In this document: piece by piece, positions 8,052-16,360 of the stretch
How positions within the stretch are numbered: the first letter of the stretch is position 1
Layout of the letters: each line of letters opens with the position of its first letter
Assembly: GCA_942493245.1 (NCBI GenBank)
Contig: OW818685.1
Coordinates: forward strand, 1,612,001-1,676,000
From: DAOPYU01 sp942493245
GTDB taxonomy: Bacteria > Sumerlaeota > Sumerlaeia > UBA8349
Direction: 5' to 3'
Length of the DNA: 64,000 nucleotides
Translations under genes and position numbers: made by a program
The notes under the pieces: model-generated
The model's database searches: none
Told to the model about the DNA's origin: nothing
What the model saw: only the letters and a program-made list of their open reading frames with translations

Positions 8052-9431
8052 ATGAACGACACAAGGAACGGTGAGAGTCGAATAACAGGAAACGTATGGG
8101 TCCGATTCGTCGGGCTTTTCCTGATCCTGATTCTGGTAGCGAGCGCCGGGGCGGACGACTGGCCCAACTGGCGGGGACCGCACTACAACGGTTCGTCCGA
8201 CGAAACGAATCTGCCCGAGAAGTTCAGCCGCACGGAAAATGTACTGTGGAGTGTGCCCCTCAAGGGCGACGACGGCTCTGCGACCCCCGTGGTCATCGGG
8301 TCCCGGGTCTTCATCAATGCGGCGGAAAAGACGGAGAAAGGAACCGCCCTGTTTGCGATCTGTTTGGATCGGAACACAGGGAAGACCCTCTGGAAAAACC
8401 AGGTGGCCACGACCGACCGCGTTGTCCGCAACCAGAACACGTGGGCGTCTCCTTCGCCCGCGAGCGATGGAAAGAATGCTTTTTTCCTTTATGGAACGGG
8501 CGACCTGGGGGCGTTCGATGTCGAGGGAAAGCCGCTCTGGTCCCGCAATCTTCAGAAGGACTACGGCCCGTGGAATATCTTGTGGGACTATGGTTCGAGT
8601 CCTTTTCTGTACAAGGGGAAACTCTATATCTCGGTGATGCACACCGTGAAACCCTACGAACACAGTCCCAAAGAGGGACAGGGCGCCAATGAGTCGTACC
8701 TGTTGTGTCTCAACCCTGCGACGGGGAAGGAACTCTGGAGACAGGTGCGTCCCAGCGACGCTCAGGGGGAATCGTTCGAGGCGTTTACCACGCCTTTCCC
8801 CTATGACAACAATGGGCGCGAGGAACTCCTGATGCTGGGGGGCGATTATCTGACCGCACACAATCCCGAGACGGGCGAGGAATACTGGCGTTTCTGTTAT
8901 TCCCCCGAACATAAGGTCTTCTGGCGCATTGTCCCGTCGCCCGTGGTGGCCGACGGCATGATTATCATCGCCCGGCCCAAGTTCGACCTGGTTTTTGGAT
9001 TGCCGGTCCTGAAGGACGCGAAGGGGGTTCTGCCTTTCGAAAAACTGGCCTGGCAATACAAGGGCGCGACGACCGATACGCCCACGCCTCTTTATTATCA
9101 GGGACGCCTTTACATCGTTCATGACAACCGGAAGATTGTCACCTGCCTGAATCCCAAAACGGGTGAGAAGATCTGGGAAGGCGATCTGACTAAAGAGGCT
9201 CAGGTCAAGGGGACGATGCGGGGTTCTCCGGCGGCGGCGGATGGAAAAATCTACTGTGTCACCATGAAGGGAGAGGTCGTGGTGCTCAAGGCGGGCGACC
9301 GGTTTGAAGTCCTTTCGAAGGCCGATCTGGGTGGCTCGTCGAGCAGCGCTTCGGTGGCCATCGCCGATCAGAAGATTTTCATCCGCACGAGCGAAGATCT
9401 GTTCTGTATTGCAAAACAAAAGGCCCAGTGA
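8052..9431 (+). CDS. secreted PQQ-like beta-propeller protein (first tandem copy)
   Basis: A 459-residue exported protein of the outer-membrane biogenesis BamB/PQQ-like repeat class. The N-terminus has a hydrophobic signal (VRFVGLFLILILVASAGA), then DDWPNWRGPHYNG, the WRGP motif common in secreted proteins of planctomycetes and relatives. Propeller blades are seen as repeats of the form LDRNTGKTLW, LNPATGKELWRQ, HNPETGEEYWRF and LNPKTGEKIWEG (about residues 100, 230, 275 and 380). No dehydrogenase-specific metal or PQQ ligands were recognised, so a scaffolding or sugar-binding role is as likely as catalysis. ATG at 8052 is preceded by GGACAGGG; longer in-frame starts would run into the terminator hairpin. 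The paralogue at 9506 begins 74 nt downstream. Confidence 0.88.
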   Translation: MNDTRNGESRITGNVWVRFVGLFLILILVASAGADDWPNWRGPHYNGSSDETNLPEKFSRTENVLWSVPLKGDDGSATPVVIGSRVFINAAEKTEKGTALFAICLDRNTGKTLWKNQVATTDRVVRNQNTWASPSPASDGKNAFFLYGTGDLGAFDVEGKPLWSRNLQKDYGPWNILWDYGSSPFLYKGKLYISVMHTVKPYEHSPKEGQGANESYLLCLNPATGKELWRQVRPSDAQGESFEAFTTPFPYDNNGREELLMLGGDYLTAHNPETGEEYWRFCYSPEHKVFWRIVPSPVVADGMIIIARPKFDLVFGLPVLKDAKGVLPFEKLAWQYKGATTDTPTPLYYQGRLYIVHDNRKIVTCLNPKTGEKIWEGDLTKEAQVKGTMRGSPAAADGKIYCVTMKGEVVVLKAGDRFEVLSKADLGGSSSSASVAIADQKIFIRTSEDLFCIAKQKAQ

Positions 9432-9505
9432 AGACCAATGCCCCCGGTTCCATTCTGTGGATTGACTCAAGGAGTCTGTGAAATATAGGGAAAGGATGAG
9501 GCTCC

Positions 9506-10882
9506 ATGAGAAAAGTGTCTGTTTCGTGGATCTGTTCCGGTCGAAACCTCCAAAGGGTGGGTTTCTTGTGGGCGTTGAGCGTTTGGACGATTCTGCCCGT
9601 TGCAGCGGGCGACTGGCCCAACTGGCGCGGCCCATCTTATGATGGCGCCTCTGAAGAAGCCCATCTGCCCGAGCGATTCGGCCCTACGGAAAATGTGCTC
9701 TGGAGTCAGGCCATGCCCGGCCCCGACGCCGCGACTCCGCTTGTGATCGGGAATCGGATCTTCATCAGCGCCACGGAAAAGGCCGGGAATGAAACGGCTC
9801 TTTCCGCTCTTTCTCTGGATCGAGACACGGGACGCGTACTCTGGAAAACGCAGATTGCCACAACCGACCGCAAATGCCGGATGCAGAACACCTGGGCATC
9901 GCCCTCGCCTGTGAGTGACGGCAAACGGGCCTTTTTTTTCTACGGAACGGGCGATCTGGCGGCGCTCGATGAAAAAGGGGACATCCTCTGGACGCGGAAT
10001 CTCCAGAAGGACGAAGGCCCCTGGTTCCTGATGTGGGACTACGGCGCGTCGCCCCTGTTGTACAAGGACAAACTCTATATTGCCGTGATGCAGCGGACAA
10101 AGCCCTATGAATGGAGTTTCCCGGGGCAGAATGCCGAACCGGCGCAGGGGTATCTGCTCTGCCTGGACCCCGCCACGGGAAAGAATCTCTGGAAGCAGAA
10201 ACGCCCCAGTGACGCCAACGACGAATCGCTCGAAGCCTACACCACACCGATTCCCTACAGTGTCCACGGACGCGAGGAAATCCTCGTGGCTGGGGGCGAT
10301 TACCTCACCGGCCACAATCCCCAGACTGGGGCGGAACTCTGGCGTCTGTGTTACTACCCCGAGCATCCCAACCACAGACCCCTGGTGCCGTCGCCTGTGG
10401 TGAAAGACGGGAAAGTGTTTGGAACGCAGGGAAAATGGGGCATGCCGTTTGCGCTGGCCATCCCTGAAGAACCAAAGGGTGAAGTGCCCTTCAACTCGCT
10501 GCTCTGGACCCAGAAGGCTCAATCGTCCGATACCCCGTCGCTTCTCTATTACCGCGACCGGCTTTATATCGTCCACGACGCGCGGAAAACCATCCAGTGT
10601 CTGAACCCGCAAACGGGCGAACAGATCTGGCAGGGGGAATTGGGTGGGGACACGTTCTTCCGCAGTTCGCCCGTGGCCGCCGACGGCAAGATCTATTGTC
10701 TCAACATGAAGGGGAATGTGGTGGTGTTGAAAGCCGGGGATGAGTTCAAGATCCTTTCTGAGAACGAACTGGGAGGCGGCTCCAACACCTGCGCAACGAT
10801 TGCGATTGCCGACGGAAGACTGTTCATTCGCACGAGCGAAACCCTGTTCTGCGTGGGAGAAAAAACGGCGGAGAAGAAGTAA
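9506..10882 (+). CDS. secreted PQQ-like beta-propeller protein (second tandem copy)
   Basis: A 458-residue paralogue of the preceding protein, colinear over its whole length and sharing long motifs (GDWPNWRGP, TENVLWS, WDYGASPLLYKDKLYI, SPVAADGKIYCLNMKG). The signal peptide is about residues 1-34, ending in VAAGDW. Blade signatures include LDRDTGRVLW, LDPATGKNLWKQ, HNPQTGAELWRL and LNPQTGEQIWQG. The tandem arrangement implies local duplication followed by divergence. The next gene starts only 3 nt after its stop, so the two are almost certainly co-transcribed and perhaps translationally coupled. Substrate and partners are unknown. Confidence 0.88.
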   Translation: MRKVSVSWICSGRNLQRVGFLWALSVWTILPVAAGDWPNWRGPSYDGASEEAHLPERFGPTENVLWSQAMPGPDAATPLVIGNRIFISATEKAGNETALSALSLDRDTGRVLWKTQIATTDRKCRMQNTWASPSPVSDGKRAFFFYGTGDLAALDEKGDILWTRNLQKDEGPWFLMWDYGASPLLYKDKLYIAVMQRTKPYEWSFPGQNAEPAQGYLLCLDPATGKNLWKQKRPSDANDESLEAYTTPIPYSVHGREEILVAGGDYLTGHNPQTGAELWRLCYYPEHPNHRPLVPSPVVKDGKVFGTQGKWGMPFALAIPEEPKGEVPFNSLLWTQKAQSSDTPSLLYYRDRLYIVHDARKTIQCLNPQTGEQIWQGELGGDTFFRSSPVAADGKIYCLNMKGNVVVLKAGDEFKILSENELGGGSNTCATIAIADGRLFIRTSETLFCVGEKTAEKK

Positions 10883-10885
10883 GCA

Positions 10886-12823
10886 ATGACGATTTTCCGG
10901 CGCGCGATCTGGCTGTCCCTGATTTTCTGTGTGTGTCTGTTCGGCGGATGGGGAATACCGACTCATGGGGCGTCAGGGGAACAACAACCCTCTGCGCCGA
11001 AGATCTATTTCTACGATATGACCGAACTGACCCGCCTCAATCTGGGCGATCCGGTTCAGGCGCGGTGCGCGTGGGACACGGCTCATCTGGTGGTGTCATT
11101 GCAGGGGATTGTCAACCGCCGCGAGGCTGTTCTCTTTGTACGGTTTGATGCGGCGGTGGACGATTTCTGGTTCTCCTGGTTGCGTGAACCGGGCAACTGG
11201 TTGGCCGGGCGCGAGGTGGTTCGTCTGGACTCCCTCGAAGCGTTGCTGCGCCAGTTTCAGCAGAGTGTCCAGGGCGTGGTCCTCTACAAAGAGGATGTCT
11301 GGGCGACCTCGAACCTGGCCAGCACTGTGGCCGGGGTCGAGGACCGGGTCTGCCTGCGTTTCGATCCTGCGTCCGACAGTGTCTGCCAGCGCGTTCTGGC
11401 GCTCGATCTGCCTTTCCTGAAGGATGCATTCAAACTCTACCAGCCGGATGGCTCCCCGCTCTTCGCGGGGAAGGGAAAGATTCCGGGGACAGACTTGAAC
11501 TCGACGGGCAGCGCGAAGTGCGACGCCTACCTCTGGGCGAAACAGCGTTTTCTGGACGCTGGTTTGTGCGATCCCCGGTACCTGGCCTATTACATTGACA
11601 CCTACTGGATGAAGAATCCCACGGCCAGTTCGTTCAGCAACGCCACCGTGACCAATCACGATTACTTCATCTCGAAGAAGGCCTTCTTCTTCGACCTCCA
11701 CGTCTGGCCCGAGGAAGCGCCCGTGGACGATCCGGCACAGAAACCCGGGACGGATGTCGAGACCCTGCGTTCCCTTCTGTTCTCCGCCTGGAAACGCGCG
11801 AACGGCAAGATCCTCCAGATCGGCGGCTTCACCCCCTGGGTCTGGAAATACACCAGCCACCCCGGTGCGGGGAGCAAACACGACGGCGTGGATACCGAGT
11901 GGAAGTACGCGCAGATCATCTCGCAATACAACGGCATCATGGACGCCGACGCGCTGGGGTATTCCGGTATGGCCAACGCGTCCTTCTACACCCATTTCCC
12001 GTTGAAGGACCATTATCCTCAGAATCCCCGGCCCACTCTCGAATCTCTCAAGGCGCAGGGGTATGTCCTGCCGGACGGCCAGGTGGCGCCGCATCATTAC
12101 GTGGCCGTTTACATGGGCGATTACGACTCCTCCGCCTGGTTGCAGCGGATGTTGCCGGAGTTCTGGAATGACCCGGCGCGCGGTCAGATCCCCTGTTCCT
12201 GGGCGTTCAATCCAAACCTCGATCAGAGGGCGCCCCACGTTCTCCATTATGCGCGAACAAAACAATCGCCACAGGATTGGTTCATTTCCGGGGACAGTGG
12301 AGCCGGGTACCTGAATCCGGGCATGCTTTCCGTCAGTCAACGCACAGAATCAGGGACATCCGACGGATGGGATGTCTGGATCGAGCACAACAGAGCCTAT
12401 TTCAAGCGTTACGATCTTTCCATCACCGGATTTGTGATTGATGGCCATGCGCCCGGGATGGGGGAGCGGGGATTGGACGCCTACCTCGAGTTTTCTCCGG
12501 ACGGTCTTGTCGGTCAGAAGGTGCCCCGGCAGGCCCTGCATAAGGGACAGATGCCCGTGACTCAGATGCGTAACGATTTCCATACTCAATCGCCGGAAGA
12601 AGCCGCGCGCGGTCTTGTGGGACTGACTCAGAGCGAACCGGCGGCGGGACCGCATTTCTTCTTTGTCCGGACGATTCTGAAGTCTCCCTCCTGGCACAGG
12701 GCCGCCTTCGACAAGGCCCGTGAGGCCGAACCCCGCATCCGCCTGGTGGACGCTTACACGTTCTTCTTGCTCGAAAAACAGCACGAAAAGAACAAGACAA
12801 TGGGTGGGACGCCTTTGTCCTGA
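10886..12823 (+). CDS. secreted GxGYxYP-family putative glycoside hydrolase
   Basis: A 645-residue exported protein with a signal peptide at about residues 1-29 (LSLIFCVCLFGGWGIPTHGA). The N-terminal region holds the VSLQGIVNRRE element of the GxGYxYP N-terminal domain. The central family signature is GDSGAGYLNPGML at about residue 470, a variant of GxGYxYP with Asn in place of the second Tyr. A C-terminal ligand-binding-like domain includes GFVIDGHAPG. The family was assigned as putative glycosidases from structure and genomic context; activity is not established. It starts 3 nt after the second PQQ-like gene, so the three genes 8052-12823 form one likely operon for an extracytoplasmic, probably carbohydrate-related, function. 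A convergent FAD oxidase gene ends 69 nt downstream. Confidence 0.85.
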   Translation: MTIFRRAIWLSLIFCVCLFGGWGIPTHGASGEQQPSAPKIYFYDMTELTRLNLGDPVQARCAWDTAHLVVSLQGIVNRREAVLFVRFDAAVDDFWFSWLREPGNWLAGREVVRLDSLEALLRQFQQSVQGVVLYKEDVWATSNLASTVAGVEDRVCLRFDPASDSVCQRVLALDLPFLKDAFKLYQPDGSPLFAGKGKIPGTDLNSTGSAKCDAYLWAKQRFLDAGLCDPRYLAYYIDTYWMKNPTASSFSNATVTNHDYFISKKAFFFDLHVWPEEAPVDDPAQKPGTDVETLRSLLFSAWKRANGKILQIGGFTPWVWKYTSHPGAGSKHDGVDTEWKYAQIISQYNGIMDADALGYSGMANASFYTHFPLKDHYPQNPRPTLESLKAQGYVLPDGQVAPHHYVAVYMGDYDSSAWLQRMLPEFWNDPARGQIPCSWAFNPNLDQRAPHVLHYARTKQSPQDWFISGDSGAGYLNPGMLSVSQRTESGTSDGWDVWIEHNRAYFKRYDLSITGFVIDGHAPGMGERGLDAYLEFSPDGLVGQKVPRQALHKGQMPVTQMRNDFHTQSPEEAARGLVGLTQSEPAAGPHFFFVRTILKSPSWHRAAFDKAREAEPRIRLVDAYTFFLLEKQHEKNKTMGGTPLS

Positions 12824-12892
12824 AATCCGTCCGGGACTTTCTCGTCTGAAACGGGGCCCAGAGGTCTTGGGCCAATCTCGATGGATGAGGCT

Positions 12893-14494
12893 CTACAGAT
12901 CGAACAGATTCCCCGGGTTTAAGAGCCCCTGTGGATCGAAGACCCGTTTAAGCGCCCGCATTTCTTCAATTGTTTCGGGGCCGTACATCAGTTCGAGAAA
13001 CGCCGTTTTGAGTTTGCCGATGCCGTGTTCGGCCGAGACGGAACCGCCCATGGCCACGACTTCACGCGCCCATTCCAGATAGAGTTCCCGCCCTTTGGCA
13101 TATTCGTCCGGATCGCGCGGCAGAATGTTTACATGCAGGTGATTGTTCCCGATATGACCAAAGATCACGGATTCCAACCCCGAGGCTTTCAGACCGCGGT
13201 TGTACAGGATCATGATTTTCTCCAGACAATTGTCCGGGACCGACATATCTGTCCCCAGTTTCGTCAGGCCGGGGTGTTGTTTGCGCCGCTCGTCAATCAG
13301 CAGGTTGACCGCTTCCGGCGCCGCGTGGCGGAAGCGGGCCAGACGCGCCAGTTCGCGTGGCTCCGTGGCGAGCCAGGTGGCGTCTTCATCTCCGTCGAGA
13401 GCGACCAGAGCGTTTGAGGCGTTGAGTACCGATGCCGAGACCGTTTCTTCGTTTTCGCCATGAAATTCCACATAGACCGCCACCTGTGCGTCGGCGGGCG
13501 TATCGGGGATCTCTGCGAACGCCGTATTTTCCCGCTTGTGCTGGCGCAACAAGGCCAGAACGTTGCGATTGAAAAACTCAATCGCAACGGGTTGCAGGGC
13601 CGTTTCATGAAATTCAAAGCCGTGGACTCTTTCACCCCGGAGAATTCGCACGAATTTCAGCGCGTTTTCTTCGTTCGGCAGAAAAACGGTCATTCCCCAG
13701 ATGAAAGAAGGCGCGGGAGCCAGCCGCAATTCGATTCCAATCAGAACCCCCAGAGTTCCTTCCATTCCCGTGAAGAGATCCACCAGATCCATCTCGGAAC
13801 CGGTTCGGTATCCGGCGGCGGACTTCACCGCGGGTGGATCGCAGCTGAGCAATTGTCCCCGAAAAGTTTCTCCGGACTCCAGTTTCAGGTGAAACGCCCG
13901 GGCCTGAGCCTTGTGCTTCCCCCGTGTCAACTCCAGAAGAGTTCCATTCATGACAACGGCTCGGAGCGATTCGACATGGCGAGCCGTTGGACCGTAGGCA
14001 AAGGAGCGCGCTCCAGAGGCGTTATTGGCAACCATACCCCCGATCGAGGCCGAGGTTTCTGTGGGATCGGGTGGGAAAAAACGAGGTCGCGAATTTCGAA
14101 ACAGACCAAGCGCCTTGCGCGATTCTTCGCTCCAGCCGTCCGAGTCGAATTGTTGATTCTGCAAGGTCTCGTTCAGGTCGCACAGCAGAATACCCGGCTC
14201 GACTTGTAGAAAAAAAGAATCGGACTCCGGTTCGTAACGCATTCCCAGAATGCGGTTCATTCGGCTCATATTCAGGATCAGCCCGCTATTCGGAACCGCC
14301 CCGGCCGTGATGCCCGTCCGTGCGCCTTGCACGGTGACGGGTTGTTGCGTGCGTCGGGCGAATTCCAAGGCTGCCCCTACTTCCGCTTCCGTCCGGGGGA
14401 ATGCGATCCACTGAGCGGCTCCGCGTTTGCGCGATTCGTCTGCCAGATACGTATCGTATTCCGATTCCAACTTCCGGATCAGATTTTCTTGCAT
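12893..14494 (-). CDS. FAD-binding oxidase, GlcD / D-lactate dehydrogenase type
   Basis: A 533-residue flavoprotein of the PCMH-type family that oxidises 2-hydroxy acids such as D-lactate or glycolate. The N-terminal FAD-binding domain includes PVTVQGARTGITAGAVPN (about residues 56-73), PDPTETSASIGGMVANNASGARS and the segment up to TGMEGTLGVLI. The C-terminal FAD-oxidase domain has GHIGNNHLHVNILP, SVSAEHGIGK and the closing KRVFDPQGLLNPGNLFD. The start at 14494 has AAGGAA 9 nt upstream and is preferred over 14536. No GlcE/GlcF partners lie nearby, so a single-subunit enzyme is likely. Substrate is not predictable from sequence alone. Confidence 0.9.
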   Translation of the reverse strand: MQENLIRKLESEYDTYLADESRKRGAAQWIAFPRTEAEVGAALEFARRTQQPVTVQGARTGITAGAVPNSGLILNMSRMNRILGMRYEPESDSFFLQVEPGILLCDLNETLQNQQFDSDGWSEESRKALGLFRNSRPRFFPPDPTETSASIGGMVANNASGARSFAYGPTARHVESLRAVVMNGTLLELTRGKHKAQARAFHLKLESGETFRGQLLSCDPPAVKSAAGYRTGSEMDLVDLFTGMEGTLGVLIGIELRLAPAPSFIWGMTVFLPNEENALKFVRILRGERVHGFEFHETALQPVAIEFFNRNVLALLRQHKRENTAFAEIPDTPADAQVAVYVEFHGENEETVSASVLNASNALVALDGDEDATWLATEPRELARLARFRHAAPEAVNLLIDERRKQHPGLTKLGTDMSVPDNCLEKIMILYNRGLKASGLESVIFGHIGNNHLHVNILPRDPDEYAKGRELYLEWAREVVAMGGSVSAEHGIGKLKTAFLELMYGPETIEEMRALKRVFDPQGLLNPGNLFDL

Positions 14495-14729
14495 GGGTGT
14501 GTTCCTTTCCGTACGCGCTCGGGGAAACGGGGACATGGTCGTTTGAGTGGATTCTCAACGGACGGAACCGATGATAACAACCCAGTTGCCCCTGGATGTG
14601 TTGACACGCGAATGCCGTTGCCTTCAGGAACATCCTACCCTGGAAGCAACGGTTCCTGCGTACCGAAAATAGAAACTCCAGAATCTGGAAAAACACCCTG
14701 TCACAGGAAAATCCGGATACCCGGCGCCT

Positions 14730-16109
14730 TTATTTGAATATTGAAGGTTTCATTTCTGGGGTATTGTCAGTCTCGGTAACAGGTTGCCTGTCCAGTTTGT
14801 CGTGCCCGCGGTGATATCCGCGGAACAATATCTCATCCCGGTCATGCACCGTGTAGAAAACCATCGCATTTATCTCTTTATTGACTTCAAATGTTGCGCC
14901 GTTACTGATCAGCGTGACGCCTGGAAAAATCTTGAATCGAACAATTGCTTTGGCAGTGGACTGCCCCTTGATCTTCTCGGTCAGATCCTCCACCTCTTTG
15001 AGGATCTGGTGTTTTCTCTCGTCTTCGGCCTGTTGAAATTCCTGTCTCAGGGAACGCAACCGGTGCGTCAGCTCCGGACGGACTCCAAACTCGATCAGGG
15101 TTTTTGTGGGAATGCGTGGATTCCCTAGGGTATGCGTGTCAATCCCTTCGCAGGCAACAATATGCCCCCCGATGATGCATTTCGCCTGATTTTTGAGGAA
15201 AACCCGCCCATGCGTGAAGACATTGCAATTGACCAGCGCCTGGTTGACATACAGATCGCCCCCGGCAATGATGTTCGCATTTTCCGCAAAACGCACGGTA
15301 ATGTCGCCTTCCGCCTCAATGGTGATCCCTTCTTTGCCATAGAGGCCGCCGCTGATGATGATGTCCGCGCCCGACTTGAGCATCGCGCGATCCACCAACC
15401 CGCCGACTCGAATATGACCTCCCGCCACAACACTGAAGGATTCCAGCACGTCGCCTCGCACCACCACATCGCCGTTGAACTCGATACTGCCGTACTTGAA
15501 ATCCACATCGCCGTCAATCGTTTGAATCTGATCCACCGAGATTCGGTTCCGGATCACTTTCACGCAGCCATCGGTTTTCGAAAAGACGCGGCGTTTGTCA
15601 TCGGAGAAGAGGACATTCTTGCCCGGATTGAGAACGGCCGGACGGCCCGGTTTGGCCGCAATTGGAAATCCCAGGACATCGCGTCCATCGAGCGCCGGGG
15701 TCATGGGGAAGATCTCGGCGAGTAACTCGCCCTCGAGGACGTTGTTTATTTCGTTGCGCTTGCGGAAGTCTATCTTGGCGCTGTCGTCTTCCTCCCACAG
15801 CTTTTCCGCGATTTTGCTCTCAAAAGTAAACTTGATGTAGCCATCCTGACCGTCATGCGGCGCAACCGCCTGGGCAATGCAGAAGGGCATGCCGCCGAGG
15901 ATCTGAGGCAGAGACGCCTGGATGGCTTTCACATCTACATTCTTGACGCCCGATTCCGTCAACGCCATAATCAAGTCATGATAACGGACATGACTGGCAT
16001 CCACATTCGGCTTTTTCTCAAGCGTGGCGGTCCGTCTGCCTTTGTCCATTTTGACGACAAAAGGAACGCCCGTAAGGTCAATGGACAGTGTGAGTGGAGG
16101 TGTGTCCAT
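14730..16109 (-). CDS. FapA/DUF342-family polymer-forming-like protein
   Basis: A 459-residue DUF342 (Flagellar Assembly Protein A) family member. Seen: an N-terminal alpha/beta part, then a right-handed beta-helix with Gly-rich rungs (about residues 195-330: DGDVDFKYGSIEFNGDVVVR, GDVLESFSVVAGGHIRVGG, AGGDLYVNQALVNC, IIGGHIVACEGID), then a coiled-coil segment (RLRSLRQEFQQAEDERKHQ) and a small C-terminal beta domain. These are the usual three parts of the family. FapA proteins are linked to flagellar or envelope assembly in some bacteria, but no flagellar gene is present here. The only Shine-Dalgarno-like sequence is weak (GATGG). It lies 235 bp upstream of the FAD oxidase and 251 bp downstream of the anti-sigma gene on the same strand. 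Confidence 0.88.
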   Translation of the reverse strand: MDTPPLTLSIDLTGVPFVVKMDKGRRTATLEKKPNVDASHVRYHDLIMALTESGVKNVDVKAIQASLPQILGGMPFCIAQAVAPHDGQDGYIKFTFESKIAEKLWEEDDSAKIDFRKRNEINNVLEGELLAEIFPMTPALDGRDVLGFPIAAKPGRPAVLNPGKNVLFSDDKRRVFSKTDGCVKVIRNRISVDQIQTIDGDVDFKYGSIEFNGDVVVRGDVLESFSVVAGGHIRVGGLVDRAMLKSGADIIISGGLYGKEGITIEAEGDITVRFAENANIIAGGDLYVNQALVNCNVFTHGRVFLKNQAKCIIGGHIVACEGIDTHTLGNPRIPTKTLIEFGVRPELTHRLRSLRQEFQQAEDERKHQILKEVEDLTEKIKGQSTAKAIVRFKIFPGVTLISNGATFEVNKEINAMVFYTVHDRDEILFRGYHRGHDKLDRQPVTETDNTPEMKPSIFK

Positions 16110-16360
16110 AAATATCCATCATCAGGAAAAATCACAATGACACAACGAGGCCATTGATTCTCGCGGGAGGGGACAGGAAGTGAGTTCGATTCCCTGCCAG
16201 CCATACAGCCAATGACTTACCTGTCACACACCCATTTTCATTGTGCGCGAGAAAACCGAGTATGGTCAAGAGATTCTTTGAGTTCCGAGGGATTGAAAAT
16301 GCGGAATATACTCCCCCGCGTTTCCGTCTGCGCGGGGCGTATATCGGTCATTCGCCGGGT

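Noticed and set aside
7805..8074. An 89-codon frame spanning fhs-tail copy 2 and the terminator
   Set aside because: Runs through a terminator hairpin and reads the repeat in a different frame from fhs.
12854..12873. Hairpin GGCCCA/TGGGCC between convergent genes as a terminator
   Set aside because: Only six base pairs and no T-tract on either strand.
16140..16205. A tRNA-like TTCGATTCC stretch followed by CCAGCCA, suggesting a tRNA or tmRNA 3' end
   Set aside because: The T-arm does not pair beyond one or two bases and no matching acceptor strand is present.
16314..16337. GC hairpin CCCCGCG/CGCGGGG after the anti-sigma gene
   Set aside because: Seven base pairs, ten-nt loop, no T-tract; cannot be distinguished from chance in GC-rich sequence.
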